Shown piece after piece: positions 29,001-39,051 of a stretch of DNA of 64,000 bases (positions are counted from its first letter, which is position 1; each line of letters opens with the position of its first letter). Origin of the DNA: Brachycybe producta (taxonomy: Eukaryota > Arthropoda > Diplopoda > Playtdesmida > Andrognathidae); NCBI GenBank assembly GCA_036925085.1, contig JAUPFP010000040.1, forward strand, positions 62,001 through 126,000, written 5' to 3'. The notes beneath the pieces are model-generated. The model did no database searches. It saw only the letters and a list, made by a program, of their open reading frames with translations, and was not told the DNA's origin. A program made the position numbers and the translations under genes.

Positions 29001-29820
29001 GGAATGGAAATTTTGTATTTGATGCATTCACAGAAAAGTCTGGAATGCAGACATGTCTTCGTTTCCAGTGTGCAATGCACGCTTCAAAAGTTACACCAGT
29101 TCAATTTGGGCGTCATTGAAGTGTCTATGCTTGCTCATGGATCTGTAACTTTGAAAATTCATAGCAAGTGAACCAGACGAGCGGGAATGGACATTTTGGA
29201 TTTCATGCATTCCCAGAAAAGTCTGGAGTGCAGAGATGTCTTCATTTCCAGTGTGCAATGCACGCTTCAAAAGTTACACCAGTTCAATTTGGGCGTCATT
29301 GAAGTGTCTATGCTTGCTCATGGATCTGTAACTTCGAAAATTCATAGCAAGTGAACCAGACGAGCGGGAATGGACATTTTGGATTTGATGCATTCCCAGA
29401 AAAGTCTGGAATGCAGAGATGTCTTCATTTCCAGTGTGCAATGCACGCTTCAAAAGTTACACCAGTTCAATTTGGGCGTCATTGAAGTGTCTATGCTTGC
29501 TCATGGATCTGTAACTTCGAAAATTCATAGCAAGTGAACCAGACGAGCGGGAATGGAAATTTTGTATTTGATGCATTCACAGAAAAGTCTGGAATGCAGA
29601 CATGTCTTCGTTTCCAGTGTGCAATGCACGCTTCAAAAGTTACACCAGTTCAATTTGGGCGTCATTGAAGTGTCTATGCTTGCTCATGGATCTGTAACTT
29701 TGAAAATTCATAGCAAGTGAACCAGACGAGCGGGAATGGACATTTTGGATTTCATGCATTCCCAGAAAAGTCTGGAGTGCAGAGATGTCTTCATTTCCAG
29801 TGTGCAATGCACGCTTCAAA
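14020..29820. repeat. Higher-order repeat 2: 42- and 43-monomer blocks in tandem (about 7.7-7.9 kb each)
   Basis: Rare variants recur at 7686 bp (42 x 183): tttaatgc at about 15111 and 22797, ttcctgc at about 15295 and 22981, ttccattgtg at about 15707 and 23393, caattcggg at about 16474 and 24160. After one extra monomer near 24421 the spacing becomes 7869 bp (43 x 183): gtaattttg at about 18168 and 26037, caaagtgggcatc at about 18671 and 26540, gacactag at about 19943 and 27812. A further monomer is gained near 26892 (cattgtagtg at about 19050 versus 27102, 8052 bp) and one is lost again before 27620. The changes are always whole monomers, as expected from unequal crossing over in register. 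Confidence 0.85.
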
Positions 29821-32595
29821 AGTTACACCAGTTCAATTTGGGCGTCATTGAAGTGTCTATGCTTGCTCATGGATCTGTAACTTCGAAAATTCATAGCAAG
29901 TGAACCAGACGAGCGGGAATGGACATTTTGGATTTCATGCATTCCCAGAAAAGTCTGGAGTGCAGAGATGTCTTCATTTCCAGTGTGCAATGCACGCTTC
30001 AAAAGTTACACCAGTTCAATTTGGGCGTCATTGAAGTGTCTATGCTTGCTCATGGATCTGTAACTTCGAAAATTCATAGCAAGTGAACCAGACGAGCGGG
30101 AATGGACATTTTGGATTTGATGCATTCCCAGAAAAGTCTGGAATGCAGAGATGTCTTCATTACCAGTGTGCAATGCACGCTTCAAAAGTGACACCAGTTC
30201 TATTTGGGCGTCATTGAAGTGTCTATGCTTGCTCATGGATCTGTAACTTCGAAAATTCATAGCAAGTGAACCAGACGAGCGGAAATGGACATTTTGGATT
30301 TGATGCATTCCCAGAAAAGTCTGGAATGCAGAGATGTCTTCATTTCCAGTGTGCAATGCACGCTTCAAAAGTTACACCAGTTCAAAGTGGGCATCATTGA
30401 AGTGTCTATGCTTGCTCATGGATCTGTAACTTCGAAAATTCATAGCAAGTGAACCAGACGAGCGGGAATGGACATTTTGGATTTGATGCATTCCCAGAAA
30501 AGTCTGGAATGCAGAGATGTCTTCATTACCAGTGTGCAATGCACGCTTCAAAAGTGACACCAGTTCTATTTGGGCGTCATTGAAGTGTCTATGCTTGCTC
30601 ATGGATCTGTAACTTCGAAAATTCATAGCAAGTGAACCAGACGAGCGGAAATGGACATTTTGGATTTGATGCATTCCCAGAAAAGTCTGGAATGCAGAGA
30701 TGTCTTCATTTCCAGTGTGCAATGCACGCTTCAAAAGTTACACCAGTTCAATTTGGGCGTCATTGAAGTGTCTATGCTTGCTCATGGATCTGTAACTTCG
30801 AAAATTCATAGCAAGTGAACCAGACGAGCGGAAATGGACATTTTGGATTTGATGCATTCCCAGAAAAGTCTGGAATGCAGAGATGTCTTCATTTCCAGTG
30901 TGCAATGCACGCTTCAAAAGTTACACCAGTTCAATTTGGGCGTCATTGAAGTGTCTATGCTTGCTCATGGATCTGTAACTTCGAAAATTCATAGCAAGTG
31001 AACCAGACGAGCGGAAATGGACATTTTGGATTTGATGCATTCCCAGAAAAGTCTGGAATGCAGAGATGTCTTCATTTCCAGTGTGCAATGCACGCTTCAA
31101 AAGTTACACCAGTTCAAAGTGGGCATCATTGAAGTGTCTATGCTTGCTCATGGATCTGTAACTTCGAAAATTCATAGCAAGTGAACCAGACGAGCGGGAA
31201 TGGACATTTTGGATTTGATGCATTCCCAGAAAAGTCTGGAATGCAGAGATGTCTTCATTACCAGTGTGCAATGCACGCTTCAAAAGTGACACCAGTTCTA
31301 TTTGGGCGTCATTGAAGTGTCTATGCTTGCTCATGGATCTGTAACTTCGAAAATTCATAGCAAGTGAACCAGACGAGCGGAAATGGACATTTTGGATTTG
31401 ATGCATTCCCAGAAAAGTCTGGAATGCAGAGATGTCTTCATTTCCAGTGTGCAATGCACGCTTCAAAAGTTACACCAGTTCAATTTGGGCGTCATTGAAG
31501 TGTCTATGCTTGCTCATGGATCTGTAACTTCGAAAATTCATAGCAAGTGAACCAGACGAGCGGAAATGGACATTTTGGATTTGATGCATTCCCAGAAAAG
31601 TCTGGAATGCAGAGATGTCTTCATTTCCAGTGTGCAATGCACGCTTCAAAAGTTACACCAGTTCAATTTGGGCGTCATTGAAGTGTCTATGCTTGCTCAT
31701 GGATCTGTAACTTCGAAAATTCATAGCAAGTGAACCAGACGAGCGGGAATGGAAATTTTGTATTTGATGCATTCACAGAAAAGTCTGGAATGCAGACATG
31801 TCTTCGTTTCCAGTGTGCAATGCACGCTTCAAAAGTTACACCAGTTCAATTTGGGCGTCATTGAAGTGTCTATGCTTGCTCATGGATCTGTAACTTTGAA
31901 AATTCATAGCAAGTGAACCAGACGAGCGGGAATGGACATTTTGGATTTCATGCATTCCCAGAAAAGTCTGGAGTGCAGAGATGTCTTCATTTCCAGTGTG
32001 CAATGCACGCTTCAAAAGTTACACCAGTTCAATTTGGGCGTCATTGAAGTGTCTATGCTTGCTCATGGATCTGTAACTTCGAAAATTCATAGCAAGTGAA
32101 CCAGACGAGCGGGAATGGACATTTTGGATTTGATGCATTCCCAGAAAAGTCTGGAATGCAGAGATGTCTTCATTTCCAGTGTGCAATGCACGCTTCAAAA
32201 GTTACACCAGTTCAATTTGGGCGTCATTGAAGTGTCTATGCTTGCTCATGGATCTGTAACTTCGAAAATTCATAGCAAGTGAACCAGACGAGCGGGAATG
32301 GAAATTTTGTATTTGATGCATTCACAGAAAAGTCTGGAATGCAGACATGTCTTCGTTTCCAGTGTGCAATGCACGCTTCAAAAGTTACACCAGTTCAATT
32401 TGGGCGTCATTGAAGTGTCTATGCTTGCTCATGGATCTGTAACTTTGAAAATTCATAGCAAGTGAACCAGACGAGCGGGAATGGAAATTTTGTATTTGAT
32501 GCATTCACAGAAAAGTCTGGAATGCAGAGATGTCTTCATTTCCAGTGTGCAATGCACGCTTCAAAAGTTACACCAGTTCAATTTGGGCGTCATTG

Positions 32596-32920
32596 TGAAG
32601 ATGTTTAAGCTTTTGCTTTGTTCACATTTTTCAATGCGACCATATTTTTTTTTAAAAAAGTCATGTTAATAAAATTGTGACTTAAATTTTGAAATAAACC
32701 ACAACATGATTTTTTTTGCAATAAGGTCCGAATTCAAAAAGTAAAAAATACTTGGCACTTGAATTTCAACCCGCTGAGCAAGGTTTCAACAAAGAAAAGT
32801 CCTGTTAAAGGATACTGAATGAATTCTTTTTTTATGATCCCGAATCCTGCTCGAAGGGTCAAAGTTCAAATGTATTTTGTCGTTTACGACATTTTTTTAA
32901 TTATGCATTTTTTTTACTAG
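32596..32920. other. Satellite edge and residual intron sequence upstream of gene A exon
   Basis: The last partial satellite unit ends gtcattg at 32595 and single-copy AT-rich sequence begins at once. By comparison with genes B and C this is the 3' end of the intron between the homologues of exons 11 and 12. It ends with a pyrimidine tract and acceptor (tttttttactag, 32909-32920). It also holds a degraded copy of an inverted-repeat element (next entry). Confidence 0.75.
32725..32872. mobile_element. Degraded foldback element (AAATTCAAG family)
   Basis: The segment contains ggtccgaattcaaaaag and tacttggcacttgaatttc, then gatcccgaatcctgctcgaagggtc and caaagttcaaatg. It resembles the better preserved copies at 41579-41743 and 44511-44653, whose ends are inverted repeats around CCAAATTCAAGA. 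The right end is not recognisable here. It occupies the same intron position as the copy in gene B intron 11, which suggests common descent rather than two insertions. Confidence 0.4.
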
Positions 32921-35900
32921 GCTGCGCTGTTAGCTTTTCTGAGTGGCATTCTGATGAGTTTGTGGATCGTGATCGGTACACTAATAGTGAAACCTCCTCT
33001 TGAGACGAAACCGTTGTCGGTCGAGGGATGTTCGGCTATCAACATGACTTTCTGGGCTTCTTCTGAAATGATGACGCAGAAGCAGAGTTCTGTGGACGAT
33101 CAATCAAAATCTCCATGGTAAAAAAGAAGATACTTTTTATTGCTTTTTTAAGTTATGATTTTTTTTAACAAATTATGATTTTTTATTAAATTATTAAATT
33201 ATTATTTGTTTAAATTATTTTTTTTTAAACTATTATTTTTTTTTAAATTATGATTTTTTAAAATTGTGATTTTTAAAATTGTGATTTTTAAAATTAACGA
33301 TTTTTTTAAAAATTATGATTTTTTAAAAATTGTGATTTTTTAAAAATTGTGATTTTTTAAAAATTGTGATTTTTTAAAAATTGTGATTTTTTAAAAATTG
33401 TGATTTTTTAAAAATTGTGATTTTTTAAAAATTGTGATTTTTTTAAAAATTGTGATTTTTTTAAAAATTGTGATTTTTTTAAAAATTGTTATTTTTTAAA
33501 AGTCACGATTTTTTTAAAAGTCACGATTTTTTTAAAAGTCATGATTTTTTAAAAAGTCAGGATTTGTTTAAGTCACGATTTTTTTAAAAATTGTGATTTT
33601 TTTAAAATTAACGATTTTTTTAAAAGTTACGATTTTATTAAAAATCGTGATTTTTTCAAAAATTATGATTTTTTAAACGATTTTTTTTTAATTATTTGTT
33701 TAAATTATTTTTTTTTAATTATTTTTTTTTAAAATTATGATTTTTTAAAATTGTGATTTTTAAAATTGTGATTTTTTAAAGTTAACGATTTTTTTAAAAA
33801 TTATGATTTTTTAAAAATTGTGATTTTTTAAAAATTGTGATTTTTTAAAATGTGATTTTTTAATGTGATTTTTTAAAAATTGTGATTTTTTAAAATGTGA
33901 TTTTTTAATGTGATTTTTTAAAAATTGTGATTTTTTAAAAAATTGTGATTTTTTAAAAAATTGTGATTTTTTAAAAAATTGTGATTTTTTTTAAAAAATT
34001 GTGATTTTTTTTAAAAAATTGTGATTTTTTTAAAAAAATTGTGATTTTTTAAAAAAATTGTGATTTTTTTTAAAAAATTGTGATTTTTTTAAAAAATTGT
34101 GATTTTTTTAAAAAATTGTGATTTTTTTAAAAAATTGTGATTTTTTTAAAAAATTGTGATTTTTTTTTAAATTGTGATTTTTTTAAAATTATGATTTTTT
34201 AAAATTATGATTTTTTAAAAATTATGATTTTTTAAAAATTATGATTTTTTAAAAATTATGATTTTTTAAAAATTATGATTTTTTAAAAATTATTAATTTT
34301 TTAAACGATTTTTTTTAAATTATTATTTGTTTAAATTATTATTTGTTTAAATTATTTTTTTTTAATTATTTTTTTTTTAATTATTTTTTTTTAAAATTGT
34401 GATTTTTAAAATTGTGATTTTTAAAATTGTGATTTTTAAAATTGTGATTTTTAAAATTGTGATTTTTAAAATTGTGATTTTTAAAATTGTGATTTTTAAA
34501 ATTGTGATTTTTAAAATTGTGATTTTTAAAATTGTGATTTTTAAAATTGTGATTTTTAAAATTGTGATTTTTTAAAATTAACGATTTATTTAAAAATTGT
34601 GATTTTTTAAAAATTGTGATTCTTTTTAAAAATTTCGATTTAATAAAATCGAAACTTTTAAAAAAAATCACAATTTTTAAAAAAATCGTGATTTTTTAAA
34701 AAAATCGTGATTTTTTAAAAAAATCGTGATTTTTTTAAAAATCGTGATTTTTTTTAAAAAATCGTGATTTTTTTAAAAATTGTGATTTTTTTAAAAATTA
34801 TTATTTTTTAAAAATTATGATTTTTTAAAAATTATTAATTTTTTAAACGATTTTTTTTAAATTATTATTTGTTTAAATTATTTTTTTTTTAATTATTTTT
34901 TTTTTAAATTATGATTTTTTAAAATTGTGATTTTTAAAATTGTGATTTTTAAAATTGTGATTTTTAAAATTGTGATTTTTAAAATTGTGATTTTTAAAAT
35001 TGTGATTTTTAAAATTGTGATTTTTAAAATTGTGATTTTTAAAATTGTGATTTTTAAAATTGTGATTTTTAAAATTGTGATTTTTAAAATTGTGATTTTT
35101 TAAAATTAACGATTTATTTAAAAATTGTGATTTTTTAAAAATTGTGATTTTTTAAAAATTGTGATTTTTTAAGTCACGATTTTTTTAAAAATTGTGATTC
35201 TTTTTAAAAATTATGATTTTTTAAAAATTGTGATTTTTTAAAAATTGTGATTTTTTAAAAATTATGATTTTTTAAAAATTTGGATTTTTTAAAAATTGTG
35301 ATTTTTTAAAAATTGTGATTTTTTAAAAATTGTGATTTTTTAAAAATTGTGATTTTTTAAAAATTAATTTTTTAAACGATTTTTTTTTAATTATTTGTTT
35401 AAATTATTTTTTTAAAAATTATTTTTTTTTTTAAATTATTATTTTTTAAAATTAACGATTTTTTAAAAATTATGATTTTTTAAAAATTTGGATTTTTTAA
35501 AAATTGTGTTTTTTTAAAAATTGTGTTTTTTTTTAAATTGTGATTTTTTTTAAAAATTGTGATTTTTTTAAAAGTCACGATTTTTTTAAAAGTCACGATT
35601 TTTTTAAAAGTCACGATTTTTTTAAAAGTCACGATTTTTTTAAAAGTCACGATTTTTTTAAAAGTCACGATTTTTTTAAAAGTCACGATTTTTTTAAAAG
35701 TCACGATTTTTTAAAAAATTATGATTTTTTTTTTAAATTTACGACCAAAAACACATCACCAGAACTGTAGATACTTTTGATTGAAATTGTGACACTTTTT
35801 TTTTTTACTTTAAAGGATTCAGTTTTTTCCGTTACATTCACTGTCTTACATATGGATCTCAACGATTGTTATCTTTGTGTCAAGTACAGTTTTTTTTACA

Positions 35901-36179
35901 ATGTCTCAGGTTTTTGGTGAGTAAAAAAAATTACCGAAATATAAGTTCTCTTGGCAGCTTTTTGCAATATCTTTATCTTCTTTCTTTCTATTATTTAAAA
36001 AAAAAAATACAGCCAAAGATGATAAATGGAAAGTTATTCGTGATGTGATTCCGACATCGATTCAAAACTTTCATCTTCGTTTACCGAAATCTTTGAGGAA
36101 GGTTCTACTATGTGATATTTATGACGAAGATGATAATTTGACGAAAATAGAAACACAAACGAGGGAAAATGTGTTTTGA
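32921..36179 (+). CDS. SLC5-family sodium:solute symporter, gene A (last three exons only)
   Basis: Partial gene with three exons: 32921-33117, 35816-35916 and 36013-36179 (TGA at 36177-36179). They correspond to exons 12, 13 and 14 of the downstream genes B and C, with the same phases (codon TG|G for Trp across the first junction, G|CC for Ala across the second). Exon 12 encodes a membrane segment (AALLAFLSGILM...), the EGC cysteine and an N-glycosylation sequon NMT in an extracellular loop. Exon 13 encodes the last membrane helix. Exon 14 encodes the cytoplasmic tail with NFHLRLPK, RKVLLCDIYD and an acidic DEDD run. All splice sites are GT-AG and there is no internal stop, so the fragment looks under constraint. 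Exons 1-11 are absent: either they lie beyond the satellite, making the satellite intronic, or the gene is truncated. The family couples inward sodium movement to uptake of monocarboxylates, vitamins or similar solutes at the plasma membrane; the substrate here is unknown. Confidence 0.85.
33121..35745. repeat. AT-rich minisatellite filling gene A penultimate intron
   Basis: Nearly the whole 2.7-kb intron between 33118 and 35815 consists of short tandem units of the type gattttttaaaaattgt. Three unit lengths occur: 17 bp (for example 33330-33490), 15 bp gatttttaaaattgt (about 12 copies at 34397-34570 and about 13 at 34920-35100), and 18 bp gatttttttaaaagtcac (about 8 copies at 35575-35710). 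A landmark segment, cgattttttttaaattatt, recurs near 33677, 34305, 34848 and 35375, so short blocks are nested in a longer repeat of roughly 530-630 bp. The 15- and 18-bp arrays give spurious open frames. Confidence 0.9.
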
Positions 36180-36324
36180 CAAAAGATATAAGAAAAACAG
36201 TTTAATATATGTTATGTTTTTGGAACCAACCTCCTACTTTGTCATCGAAGTCTACTTGGATGACACAGTCTATTGTTTAAAATTTAATATTTCAGAAACA
36301 AAAAAGCTACACATATAAAACTTA

Positions 36325-36550
36325 AGGGCCTTGGCAGACCGGTGTTTTTTGACAGGCTTTTTGGCGACGAAAAGAAGTCGAAAGTCGCGGGACTTTTGTC
36401 GTAATGTGTTTTTTATGGAAAGACGCAAACCTTGGCGACAACTCGGCTTCATTTTGTCGCCTAAAAGTCATAAAAAATATATTATGATGATGGCCCAGCC
36501 AGCGACCTTCGACTTCGTTTTGTCTTTAAAACTCGTGTTTGCCAAGGGCC
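36325..36550. mobile_element. Harbinger-like MITE
   Basis: A 226-bp segment with terminal inverted repeats: AGGGCCTTGGCA at the left end and TGCCAAGGGCC at the right end. It is flanked by TTA on both sides (36322-36324 and 36551-36553), the target duplication typical of PIF/Harbinger elements. The interior contains further imperfect inverted pieces (tttggcgacgaaa, cttcgttttgtc). It is clearly more GC-rich than its surroundings and has no transposase. Confidence 0.6.
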
Positions 36551-36599
36551 TTAGAAAAAAAAAATATTGATAATCTTAAAAAAACTAATTTTAAAAAAA

Positions 36600-36780
36600 A
36601 ATTTCCTTTCAATAACTTTAGAAATTATTTGCAAATTTGTTTCATTTTTTTTTTCTATAACTACATTTTATTTTGCTAAAAAATCAACTCAGTTTTAAAT
36701 GTGTAAGATTTTTAATTTCTCGGATATTTCATTTTAAACGATTTATCTTGCACCACCACCACGCTTTGTATTTTGGTAAA
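36600..36780. repeat. Dispersed AT-rich repeat (copy 1 of 3)
   Basis: Shares an ordered set of words with 49780-50035 and 54650-54840: aactacatttt, then (gt)taacaatcaactgaag-like text, a fragment like tagcatttatatttt, and ttaaacgatt followed by a gcacc/gtaccc end. The ends are not defined and there is no coding content. Confidence 0.4.
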
Positions 36781-37034
36781 AGAGATTGGTGCGTTGGTTC
36801 TGAGACATAATTTATTTTTTAAAATAAGTTAATAATAAAATTTTGTTATATTAAAATTCAATTGGATTGTTGTTTTGCATGAATTTTAATCTGTACAGTA
36901 AACGAAATGATTTGTTTAATAAGTTAAACTTATTTTTTGTAATAATATGAATTTCTAATAGAAATTTTGATTAAAAAATAGAAGAATAAAAACAGATAAA
37001 ATGACTGTAAAACGTGAGATAAACAGTGTCTAGA

Positions 37035-38442
37035 CCAATTTTTTTAACATCTATTGTTTGTAAAACCCTCGAATATATAATTAATTTTTGCACAATCAAG
37101 CATTTAAAAACTCACAATTTAATTCGTGAAAATCAGCATGGTTTTCGGAAAGGTAAGATCATGTGATACTAGTCATACAAGACATACAGTCTGGTTTGGA
37201 TTTTAAGCAGGATTTTAATTTAATATTTTTGGATTCTAATTTAATATTTTTGGATTCTAAGCAGGATTTTAATTTAATATTTCTGGATTTTGCAAAAGCA
37301 TTCAACAATGTAAAACATGCACTACTAATTAGAAAAATAATAATTTTCAATATAAATAACCAAGTAATTTCATGGATGTCATCTTTTTTAGCTAATAGGC
37401 AACGGCATGTTCAAATTGATGGTGCTGTTTCAGACTGGGCAGAAGTAACATCTGGTGTACCTCAGGGTAGCATTCTTGGACCACTGCTTTTCCTTCTGTT
37501 CATAAACAATCTGGCAGTGAAGTGCAACAGTACGATGCGTTTATTTGCTGATGAATGTGATGATGCTGTTGTGTACAGAAGGATTAGGGGCATTGATGAC
37601 ATTGAAGTCCTCCAAACGGATCTTAACAGTATTTGAAGAGTGGTGCTCTGAGTGGCATCTACAACTAAATAGGACTAAATGTAATGTTATGAGAGTCTCT
37701 CGAAAGTGGGAACCTTGCAGAGCAGCTTACACAATGGGGGATGTTCAGATAACCCATGTTGATAAATTCAAATATCTTGGCTTAACCTTATCAAACGACA
37801 TGTTTTGGAAAGAACACATAACCAATGCAGTTAGTAAAGCTAACCACAGGCTGCGTTTTCTGAAATACACCATTAAAGTTTCTAAAGAAAATGTAAAAGG
37901 AGGTCTGTTATTTTTACCTTAGTCAGACCTATATTAGAATATTGTTCCCCAATTTGGAGCCGATTTAGAAGCAATTTAAATCACAAAATGGAAATGGTAC
38001 AGCATAGAGCTGCAAGATTTATGAAAGGAAGATACATGTATGCTGACAGTGTATCTTCTATGCTTCAGGAACTACAATGGGAATCATTAGCTGACCAAAG
38101 CCTTGCCCTTTTCAGAGGTTTACTGACAGATGATAATATAGCCCTACTTAATGACTTACTGAATGAATACACATCCTCGTAAGGGAAGACACAGGCAGTC
38201 AAAGATTTTAAAAGAATTAATGGCTAGAACTGATGCATATTTTTGGAATGTTTTCTCCGAATGTCATTAGACTATGGAATTCTCTTCCAGTTGATAGTTC
38301 TTTTTTTTTTGGACGATTTCAATTTAACATTGATGTCTTGTTTTACCTGAATGACAATCATTTGTGATTGTGAGCAATTCCCCCACCCCCGGCCACATGG
38401 CTTTTGAGCTGATTGCAAGGTGTACCTAGTTGAATTAAATTG
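37035..38442 (+). pseudogene. Dead non-LTR retrotransposon fragment, reverse transcriptase (CR1/L2/Jockey-like)
   Basis: Conceptual translation in shifting + frames gives a 5'-truncated reverse transcriptase: PISLTS-like start (PIFLTSIVCKTLEYI), NQHGFRKG at about 37126-37149, then LDFAKAFNNVKH, SGVPQGSILGPLLFLLFINN, a catalytic-box remnant, and a thumb region (WHLQLNRTKCNVM, KYLGLTLSNDM). The C-terminal part reads LVRPILEYCSPIW and VQHRAARF. The frame breaks near 37153, 37636 and 37919. The conserved F/YADD box reads FADECDD, as if three codons had been inserted, and the region 37190-37290 carries a local tandem duplication of aatttaatatttttggat. The 3' tail ends in tgaattaaattgaa at about 38442, like the 3' ends of such elements. 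The element is inactive. Confidence 0.85.
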
Positions 38443-39051
38443 AACAGGACGCGTTTTTTATTTCCACCTCCACATAGAAAAATAAAATACCCAGGGGCAC
38501 ATAAAAAACAAATACCCATAATTCACAAAACAAAAACAATTCCAGTACCCAGGTGCACAGAAAAAAAACTAGAACGGATTTTTTTTTTGCACCCGAGAAA
38601 AATAAAAGACATGTGACTATTTGTGTTCTGGATTTTGATCTTAGATAATTATTGATCATTGTTTAAAAAAACTGTATTTTATTCAAATGAATCAGTGAGC
38701 CACACACATGTTTGTTTATATTGATAATCTTCATATTAACATTAAATTTTAATTACTTTTTTAAGAATTTCAAAATTGATTGACATCTTTCAAGTGTTCA
38801 CTTGAGTTTGGGAAAATCCCAAATAAACTTTGCATAGGAGAAGAACTAGCCTTGCAAACATAAGGGGTTAAGAAAACACCAAATCCGAGGAAATAAAAGT
38901 TAATCATCTCGAGGATTTATTTTTTGATAATGTTCTTTGTAAATCCAATGTGTGGATTGCATCGGATTGGCTGATAGTAATTGTTTTTTCTTCTGATTGG
39001 TTAATTGAAATTAATTAAATAGGTTTGATTTTTTTGTTTTCTAGTAGAGTC
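38443..39051. other. Spacer upstream of gene B
   Basis: AT-rich with no gene. It includes a duplicated phrase (tacccaggggcaca near 38489 and tacccaggtgcaca near 38547) of unknown origin. Close to gene B there are two inverted CCAAT words, gattggctga (about 38964) and gattggttaa (about 38994), possible promoter elements. A splice acceptor-like ttttgttttctag ends at 39044, seven bases before the gene B ATG, suggesting that the 5' UTR is itself spliced and the true promoter is further upstream. Confidence 0.4.

Larger units (their letters stand above)
1..32595. repeat. 183-bp satellite DNA array (178 monomers plus partial)
   Basis: Head-to-tail tandem repeat. In a phase where each unit begins AGTTC(A/T)ATTTGGGCGTC, units start at 1, 184, 367 and so on to 32575. 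That is exactly 178 x 183 bp, followed by a 21-bp partial unit ending at 32595, so no net indel exists in 32.6 kb. Units differ only at a limited set of positions: gttacacc/gtgacacc, caattt/ctattt, cttcg/ctttg, agacgag/agtcgag/agacaag, ggaatggac/gaaatggac/ggaaattttgtat, ttgatg/ttcatg/ttaatg, tggaatg/tggagtg/tagaatg, gagatg/gacatg, catttcc/cattccc/cgtttcc/cattacc. The same combinations recur, so the units form subfamilies. The minus strand is open for 61 codons per unit, but most units carry an in-frame TAA (from gttacacc) and the open stretches begin at TTG, not ATG, so I do not call a gene. The array extends beyond the left edge of the window. Nucleosome-scale units with higher-order order are typical of centromeric or heterochromatic satellites; the function here is unknown. 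Confidence 0.97.
36180..37034. other. Spacer between gene A and the retrotransposon fragment
   Basis: AT-rich, without a recognisable gene. It holds one Harbinger-like short element (36325-36550) and one copy of a dispersed repeat (36600-36780). I saw no clear polyadenylation signal close to the gene A stop codon. Confidence 0.6.

Noticed and set aside
1092..31466. Dozens of minus-strand open frames of 76-242 codons in the satellite (KRALHTGNED-type repeats)
   Set aside because: They start at TTG, not ATG, end at a TAA present in most monomers, and exist only because the 183-bp period is a multiple of three. No domain is recognisable.
1..32595. CRISPR-like array
   Set aside because: The repeats are contiguous with no unique spacers, the unit is 183 bp and the context is eukaryotic.
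1..32595. CENP-B box in the satellite monomer
   Set aside because: ttcg and cgggaa words occur in the monomer, but their spacing does not fit the NTTCGNNNNANNCGGGN pattern.
32481..32669. Plus-strand open frame across the satellite edge
   Set aside because: Mostly satellite sequence read in a chance frame, with no similarity to anything.
34381..35770. Open frames with KNHNF- or KSHDFF-type repeats on both strands
   Set aside because: Translations of 15- and 18-bp AT-rich minisatellite inside a gene A intron.
39025..39051. Upstream extension of the gene B reading frame
   Set aside because: The frame is open, but it contains an acceptor-like site and begins at a non-ATG codon; the ATG at 39052 fits the length of gene C and of the family.
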